A stretch of 64,000 nt of DNA from DASQFI01 sp035633215. GTDB taxonomy: Bacteria > Acidobacteriota > Vicinamibacteria > Vicinamibacterales > SCN-69-37. Position numbers and translations under genes: made by a program. The stretch covers positions 1-64,000 of the forward strand of contig DASQFI010000071.1 in assembly GCA_035633215.1 (NCBI GenBank), in the 5' to 3' direction. The first letter of the stretch is position 1; each line of letters starts with the position of its first letter. Below are positions 59,895-64,000 of this stretch, piece by piece. The notes under the pieces were generated by a model. That model was not told where the DNA came from. It searched no databases and worked only from the letters and a program-made list of their open reading frames with translations.

Positions 59895-60746
59895 ATGGCA
59901 AGTGCGCTCGTGACGGCGTTGAGGGGCTCCGGACCGGTCCTGTCGGTCGAGCTCCGGCCGCCCCGCGCCGAGCTCGACGCGGCCGCGGGCATGGATGCCT
60001 GGATCGACACGTACCACGCGGTCAAAGGCTTCGTGCGCGGCGGTACGTTCGTCTTTCTCACCGACAGCGCCGTCGGCACCCGCGAAGAGCACAACCTGCG
60101 GCACCTGGTCAGCAACCTCGGCGCCTCGGTCGCACGGGAGCACGTCGTGCCGTTCCTGACGACGAAGCATCCACTCGAGTTTTGTTTGTCCTACGCTGAA
60201 CGGGCCTGGCAGGAAGGGTTTCCGTCGCTCGTCGTGCTGGGCGGCGACCGGACGGTCGGTCCCCCGCGATGCCTGGCGCATGCGTGGCAACTCCGCGAGA
60301 CCATCCGCCAGCACGTTCCCGGCCTGGCGCTGGGCGGCTGGGCCAACCCGCATTCCGACGCCGCACAGCAGGTCGACTACCTCGCCGACGATCGGTTCAC
60401 CGGCGAATTTTTTCTCACGCAGATCGTCTCGCACCACGACGCGCCGAGCGTCGAACGACTTCTCGCACGCGCGCGCGCCGAGAACGTCGACCTGCCCGGC
60501 GTCTTCGGCGTGTTTTTCTATCGCAGCGCGCAGCCGAAAACACTCGCGACGCTGCGCCAGTTCCTGCCGGTGCCGGTAGACGGACTCACACGCGAATTCG
60601 CCGAGGGCCTCACGCCGGAAGAGATCTGCGCGCGCACGATTCGCACGCTGAGGGACGCGGGCGCTCGGCATTTCTACATTTCCAATCTGCCGCTCGGCCG
60701 GGCGCGGCAGACGATGGCGAAGATTCTGGAGCTGGCGGCACAGTAG
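59895..60746 (+). CDS. Methylenetetrahydrofolate reductase-like protein
   Basis: 283 residues with an MTHFR-type barrel: VLSVELRPPRAELD near the N-terminus, VVPFLTTKHPLEFCLSYAERAWQEGFPSLVVLGGD (the NADH/FAD-side strand, GGD), GGWANPHSD, EFFLTQIVSHHDAP and PVDGLTREFAEGLTPEEICA. True MTHFR has conserved FPPK and QxxF motifs; here ELRPP and FFLTQIV stand in their place, so it may be a divergent reductase or a related folate-binding protein. It would supply methyltetrahydrofolate to MetH, but the two genes are 44 kb apart. Confidence 0.75.
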   Translation: MASALVTALRGSGPVLSVELRPPRAELDAAAGMDAWIDTYHAVKGFVRGGTFVFLTDSAVGTREEHNLRHLVSNLGASVAREHVVPFLTTKHPLEFCLSYAERAWQEGFPSLVVLGGDRTVGPPRCLAHAWQLRETIRQHVPGLALGGWANPHSDAAQQVDYLADDRFTGEFFLTQIVSHHDAPSVERLLARARAENVDLPGVFGVFFYRSAQPKTLATLRQFLPVPVDGLTREFAEGLTPEEICARTIRTLRDAGARHFYISNLPLGRARQTMAKILELAAQ

Positions 60747-60807
60747 GCTGCGAGACGCCTTTCGTCGGGACTCTTCCGCCACTCTTGCGCAGCAACACGA
60801 GCCGTAC

Positions 60808-61138
60808 GATTCGGCCGGGCTGGTGTGGTCCGGTTCGGCCGGTTGAGGCGGGACGGTCTGCGGCCGACTTGGACTGACGCGGTGAGCGGCAGTACGAACC
60901 GCGCCGGAGGAAGCGAGGATTGCACGCGCCGGCTCCGCCGTGTGCGGAGCGGCGCGTTCAGCGTTAGTTCGCAATCCGAGCGCACGAAGGCAACAGGTTC
61001 TCGCGTCACGTCCACGGAGGCTCGCGACCGGCACCGCAAAGGCCTCGAGGGTCTGCGAGCGGCAGCTCCCCGGAGGCCCGCGAGCCTCCACCTCCAAGGG
61101 CCGAACCGGACCTCAGCTTCTGGGCCGAACCGGACCTC
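60808..61138. repeat. Imperfect foldback with GGTTCGGCC units; gene-free stretch
   Basis: No gene is supported between 60747 and 61164. A left arm (60808-60840, GATTCGGCC ... GGTCCGGTTCGGCC) is inverted at 61106-61138. The right arm holds two direct copies of GGGCCGAACCGGACCTC (61098-61114 and 61122-61138). GC-rich hairpins fill the middle. Reading frames here are open only because of the base composition. Confidence 0.65.
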
Positions 61139-61164
61139 GGATGATCGCGCGAGGATCAGCGACG

Positions 61165-61770
61165 CTAGAACGCCTGCCCCCACGTACCTTCGAAGACAAA
61201 CTGGTCGATCGACCGACGCTGGCGGGGCTGGCGTTCGGCGTCGCGGTGCCGCTCCATCGACAGCGTCTCCGGATCGCCGGCGTAGCCGATCGCCATGAGC
61301 ACGGCCGGCTCGAAGGGCGGCGGGATGTTGCAGCCGCGTCGCGCGAGGTCGTGATCGAAGCCTTCCATCTGTCGGATCGAGAGTCCCAGGCCCGTCGCTT
61401 GCAGGACGAGGAATCCGACGGCCTGGCCCGTGTCGTACCACGCGTGCGCGTTCACGGTCTCGTCGCGCTCGGTCGTCAATCGCACGACGGTCAGGATGAA
61501 CGCGGGCGCGGTGACGGCCCACATCGGATTCTTGCCGGTGAGCGACTCGACCAGCGCGGCGAACGTCTCGGGTGAGCGATGACGGCTCGCGACGAGGAAG
61601 CGCCACGGCTGTTCGTTCATGGACGACGGCGCCCAGCGCGCCGCTTCGAAGAGCTTGCGCAGATCGGCGACCGGCACGTCGCGCGACGGATCGAATGCGC
61701 GCGGACTCCAGCGGTGTCGAATGACGTCGAGAATGTCGTGATCGGTGTTCGCGATCTTGGGATGCGACAT
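61165..61770 (-). CDS. Nitroreductase-family flavoprotein
   Basis: 201 residues from ATG 61770 (MSHPKIANTDHDILDVIRHRWSPRAF); the frame is open from 61836. Nitroreductase features: RHRWSPRAFDPSRDV, EAARWAPSSMNEQPWRFLV (FMN-binding), ILTVVRLTTERD, WYDTGQAVGFLVLQATGLGLSIRQMEGFD. These FMN enzymes reduce nitro compounds or quinones with NAD(P)H in the cytosol. The true substrate is unknown. It is divergent from the aminotransferase gene. Confidence 0.9.
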   Translation of the reverse strand: MSHPKIANTDHDILDVIRHRWSPRAFDPSRDVPVADLRKLFEAARWAPSSMNEQPWRFLVASRHRSPETFAALVESLTGKNPMWAVTAPAFILTVVRLTTERDETVNAHAWYDTGQAVGFLVLQATGLGLSIRQMEGFDHDLARRGCNIPPPFEPAVLMAIGYAGDPETLSMERHRDAERQPRQRRSIDQFVFEGTWGQAF

Positions 61771-61949
61771 AATGAAGTCAGGCTCGTTCTGTGCCGACAT
61801 CATGACAGCACTGGTTGTCGGATGTTTGCAAGACAAGAGCCGTTCTCACGTTGCTCTGGCGGGCTGTATGCTGAACTTCGGCCGAATGTCCCGTGATCCG
61901 CGTCGGTGTTGTACTAGGAGGACGTGGAAACGGCTCAAGACCTGACCTC

Positions 61950-63161
61950 ATGGCGAGTTATCTCGATACCGTCCCCTTCTCCGGCATCATCCGAATTCGC
62001 GACATGATGTACTCGGTCGACCGGCCGTTCCGGCTCGACCAGGGCGACGTCAGCTTCGACGCGCCGGCGTCGGTCAAGGACGCGCTGGTCCGCGGCGTGG
62101 CCGAGAACCGCACGCACTACGTCCAGACCACCGGCATCCCGCCACTGCTCGAACTGCTGGCGTCGAAACTCCGCGAGCGCAACGGCATTCCCGTCGATCG
62201 AACCGACGACGTCATGGTCACGTCGGGCGGCATCCACGGCGTCTATGCCGTCTGCCAGGGCCTGCTGGAGCCGGGCGACGAAGTGCTGCTGCCGGATCCG
62301 GAATGGCCGCCCGCCGCGGGCAACATCCTCGCCGCGCACGGCGTGCCGGTCGGGTATCCGCTGTACGAGCACCTGGGCTGGCGGCCGGATCTCGACGAAC
62401 TCGCGCGCCTCGTGACGCCACGCACGCGCGCCATCTATCTCAATTCGCCGAACAATCCGACGGGCGGCGTCCTCACGCGGGCCGACCTCGAGCGCGTGGC
62501 CGAGCTCGCGCGCGAGCGCAACCTGTGGGTAATCTCGGATGAAGCCTACGAGGACGTGCTGTTCGACGGGCACCGTCATCTGAGCATCGCGTCACTGCCG
62601 GGCATGTACGAACGCACGATCCCGGTCTACACGTTCAGCAAGACGTATGCGATCACGGGACTGCGGCTGGGATACCTCGCGGTTCACGATCCGGTGATCC
62701 GCGATCGCGTCAGGAAAGTGCTGTTCTACACGGTCTCGAACACGACCTCTCTGGTGCAGTACGGGGGCATCGGCGCGCTCTCAGGCTCGCAGGACGTCGT
62801 CGCCGAGTTTCAACGCGAGCTCGCCGCCCGACGCGACCTGTTCTACGCGGGGCTCGGCCGCGCCGCCCACGGCGTGCTCACCGGCACCCCGCCGTCAGGC
62901 GCCTTTTATGCTTTCCTGCGGGTCGATCCCGCCTGGCGCTCGCCGCTGCCCGACGCCTCGCCCTCGATCTCGTGGGCGATGACCGAGTTCCTCATCAAGC
63001 GCGGACGCATCGGCTGCGTGCCGGGCGTGGACTTCGGGGCGCACGGCGAGGGCTATGTCAGGTTCTGTTTCGCGCGCGATCGTCCGGAGCTCCAGGGCGC
63101 GCTGGCGGCGATGACGTCGATTCTCTCAATCAAGCGAGCCGAACCTTCAGTGCATCTGTAG
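61950..63161 (+). CDS. Class I/II PLP-dependent aminotransferase
   Basis: 403 residues from ATG 61950 (MASYLDTVPFSGIIRIRDMMYSVD); a GTG at 61893 is in frame. AspC-type fold: SGGIHGVYAVCQGLLEPGDEVLLPDPEWP, LNSPNNPTGGVLTRADLERV, VISDEAYEDVLFDG, and the PLP lysine in TFSKTYAITGLRLGYLAV; arginine near the end in EGYVRFCFARD. Transfers an amino group from an amino acid to a keto acid; the substrate cannot be told from sequence. Confidence 0.93.
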   Translation: MASYLDTVPFSGIIRIRDMMYSVDRPFRLDQGDVSFDAPASVKDALVRGVAENRTHYVQTTGIPPLLELLASKLRERNGIPVDRTDDVMVTSGGIHGVYAVCQGLLEPGDEVLLPDPEWPPAAGNILAAHGVPVGYPLYEHLGWRPDLDELARLVTPRTRAIYLNSPNNPTGGVLTRADLERVAELARERNLWVISDEAYEDVLFDGHRHLSIASLPGMYERTIPVYTFSKTYAITGLRLGYLAVHDPVIRDRVRKVLFYTVSNTTSLVQYGGIGALSGSQDVVAEFQRELAARRDLFYAGLGRAAHGVLTGTPPSGAFYAFLRVDPAWRSPLPDASPSISWAMTEFLIKRGRIGCVPGVDFGAHGEGYVRFCFARDRPELQGALAAMTSILSIKRAEPSVHL

Positions 63162-63195
63162 GGGTCTCACGGAACTACTGTCGGAGATTGTGTCC

Positions 63196-64000
63196 ATGAA
63201 CCCGGTCCTGGCCCGGTTCGCAGCGAACTTCCGAATCGCAGCAGCCTTCGTCTCCGCTGCGGTTGTTGCGAACACTCAAGGTGTGTCCGATTTGCCTCCC
63301 TATCAGCCGCCGGGCCGGTTGGTAGACGTCGGCGGCTGGCGCCTCCACCTGAATTGCACGGGCCAGGCTCGCGCGACTCAGCCTACGGTCATTCTCGAAG
63401 CCGGTATCGGTGATTTCTCGGTTGAGTGGAGCCTGGTCCAGCCCGGCGTTTCCAGTTTTGCTCGGGTGTGCTCGTACGACCGTGCGGGCGATGGCTGGAG
63501 CGAGCTCGGTCCGCATCCCCGTACATTTCGCCAGATTGTGTACGAGCTCCACACGCTGCTCGAAAGAGCTGGCGAGCGGCCGCCATACGTGCTGGTCGGC
63601 CACTCCTACGGTGCCTGGTTGGTGCGTCAATATCAATCGACCTATCCGTCCGAGGTCAGCGGGATGGTGCTCGTCGAGGGCGGCGCGGACAATCCCTGGC
63701 GAATGATGGGGGATGGCAAGCTGGTGCGGTCGGCAGATCTCGCGACGACAAAGCCGATTCCCGCCGTGCAGACCTCGAGCCCGTTACGCGTCAGTGACAT
63801 TCCCGCACCCGCTTTGCAGCAGATGCGCGCGGGACTGGCCGAGGCGAGCCGGAATGCGAACCAACCGCCGCGCGACAAGTTGCCCGTCGAAGCGCAGCGC
63901 ATGCGGACGTGGGCGCTCGGTCAGCTGGGACATGTGGCCGCAGCTGTGAACCCATTCGAACATGAAGAGCTCGCCATGTTGCGAGCGGATCGCGTCAAAG
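63196..64000 (+). CDS. Secreted alpha/beta hydrolase (C-terminus cut by window edge)
   Basis: ATG 63196 starts a frame open to the right edge (268 codons). It is MNPVLARFAANFRIAAAFVSAAVVA, probably a signal peptide, then an alpha/beta-hydrolase core: GRLVDVGGWRLHLNCTG, TVILEAGIGDFSVEWSLV, FARVCSYDRAGDGWS, nucleophile elbow LVGHSYGAWLVRQYQ and LVEGGADNPW. Its acid and histidine should lie in the missing part. Likely an esterase or a haloalkane-dehalogenase-like enzyme; the substrate is unknown. Confidence 0.85.
   Translation, partial: MNPVLARFAANFRIAAAFVSAAVVANTQGVSDLPPYQPPGRLVDVGGWRLHLNCTGQARATQPTVILEAGIGDFSVEWSLVQPGVSSFARVCSYDRAGDGWSELGPHPRTFRQIVYELHTLLERAGERPPYVLVGHSYGAWLVRQYQSTYPSEVSGMVLVEGGADNPWRMMGDGKLVRSADLATTKPIPAVQTSSPLRVSDIPAPALQQMRAGLAEASRNANQPPRDKLPVEAQRMRTWALGQLGHVAAAVNPFEHEELAMLRADRVK

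Noticed and set aside
59895..60746. Naming the MTHFR-like gene metF
   Set aside because: The usual MTHFR active-site motifs are altered, so the assignment stops at MTHFR-like.
61893..61949. Longer N-terminus for the aminotransferase
   Set aside because: In frame from a GTG, but the residues (VLGGRGNGSRPDL) do not fit the family's N-terminal helix; ATG 61950 does.

Overview
The window is high-GC bacterial chromosome. There are no rRNA, tRNA, CRISPR or phage genes. The gene content points to the phylum Acidobacteriota, probably class Vicinamibacteria: three PadR-ADOP permease pairs plus two decayed ADOP permeases, a BNR/VPS10-type sortilin-like protein with long glycine runs, DPP III-like M49 peptidases, an M28 peptidase fused to HEAT repeats and a cyclophilin domain, TonB-domain and PEGA-domain proteins, and very many intergenic palindromes. 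This assignment is an inference from content; no marker gene is present to prove it.

Layout. 1-6.8 kb (minus): ABC-2 exporter (ATPase plus cut permease), PAP2 phosphatase, a kinase-aminotransferase fusion, and a tandem pair of bacterial PH-domain membrane proteins. 6.8-12 kb (minus): M49 lipoprotein, ADOP permease and its PadR regulator with a clear inverted-repeat operator. 12.1-16.8 kb (minus): methionine synthase MetH behind an ArsR-methyltransferase. 16.8-23.2 kb: hydrolase, PEGA pseudokinase, EVE-domain protein, RskA-like coiled-coil membrane protein, TonB-type protein. 23.3-32 kb: BNR protein, oligoendopeptidase F, giant DUF349 protein. 32.3-37.1 kb (minus): membrane protein, ECF sigma and anti-sigma, an ADOP stump, and a second PadR-ADOP pair. 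37.2-43.8 kb: two amidohydrolases, an MFS carrier, two unknown proteins, a 2Fe-2S protein. 44-50.8 kb: third PadR-ADOP pair, a MazEF-like toxin-antitoxin, phosphodiester glycosidase, an internally deleted ADOP gene, a glucose/sorbosone dehydrogenase. 50.8-51.2 kb: a collapsed RAYT (REP-associated transposase) between REP copies. 51.2-57.2 kb: M28-HEAT-cyclophilin fusion and a second M49 peptidase. 57.4-64 kb: MBL/beta-CASP nuclease, D-cysteine desulfhydrase-like enzyme, MTHFR-like protein, nitroreductase, aminotransferase, and a cut alpha/beta hydrolase.

The most striking signal is not a gene. Several families of palindromic elements fill the gaps between genes, often touching the start or stop codons, and at least five copies lie inside reading frames without breaking them. 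Two neighbouring peptidase genes (M28 and M49) carry the same palindrome in the same frame, each encoding a related 18-residue peptide (RPRxSF...KK..PEV), much like the Rickettsia palindromic elements. A second family consists of foldbacks whose arms are arrays of octamers around a shared core (TTGAAAACC ... TCTTCAA); the octamer differs between copies (GTTATTGA in two, ATCGATCG-like in two) while the register is kept. A third (GTAGGGCGGA-TTGGTTTCCAA-type REP) flanks the RAYT remnant, which suggests what once moved it.
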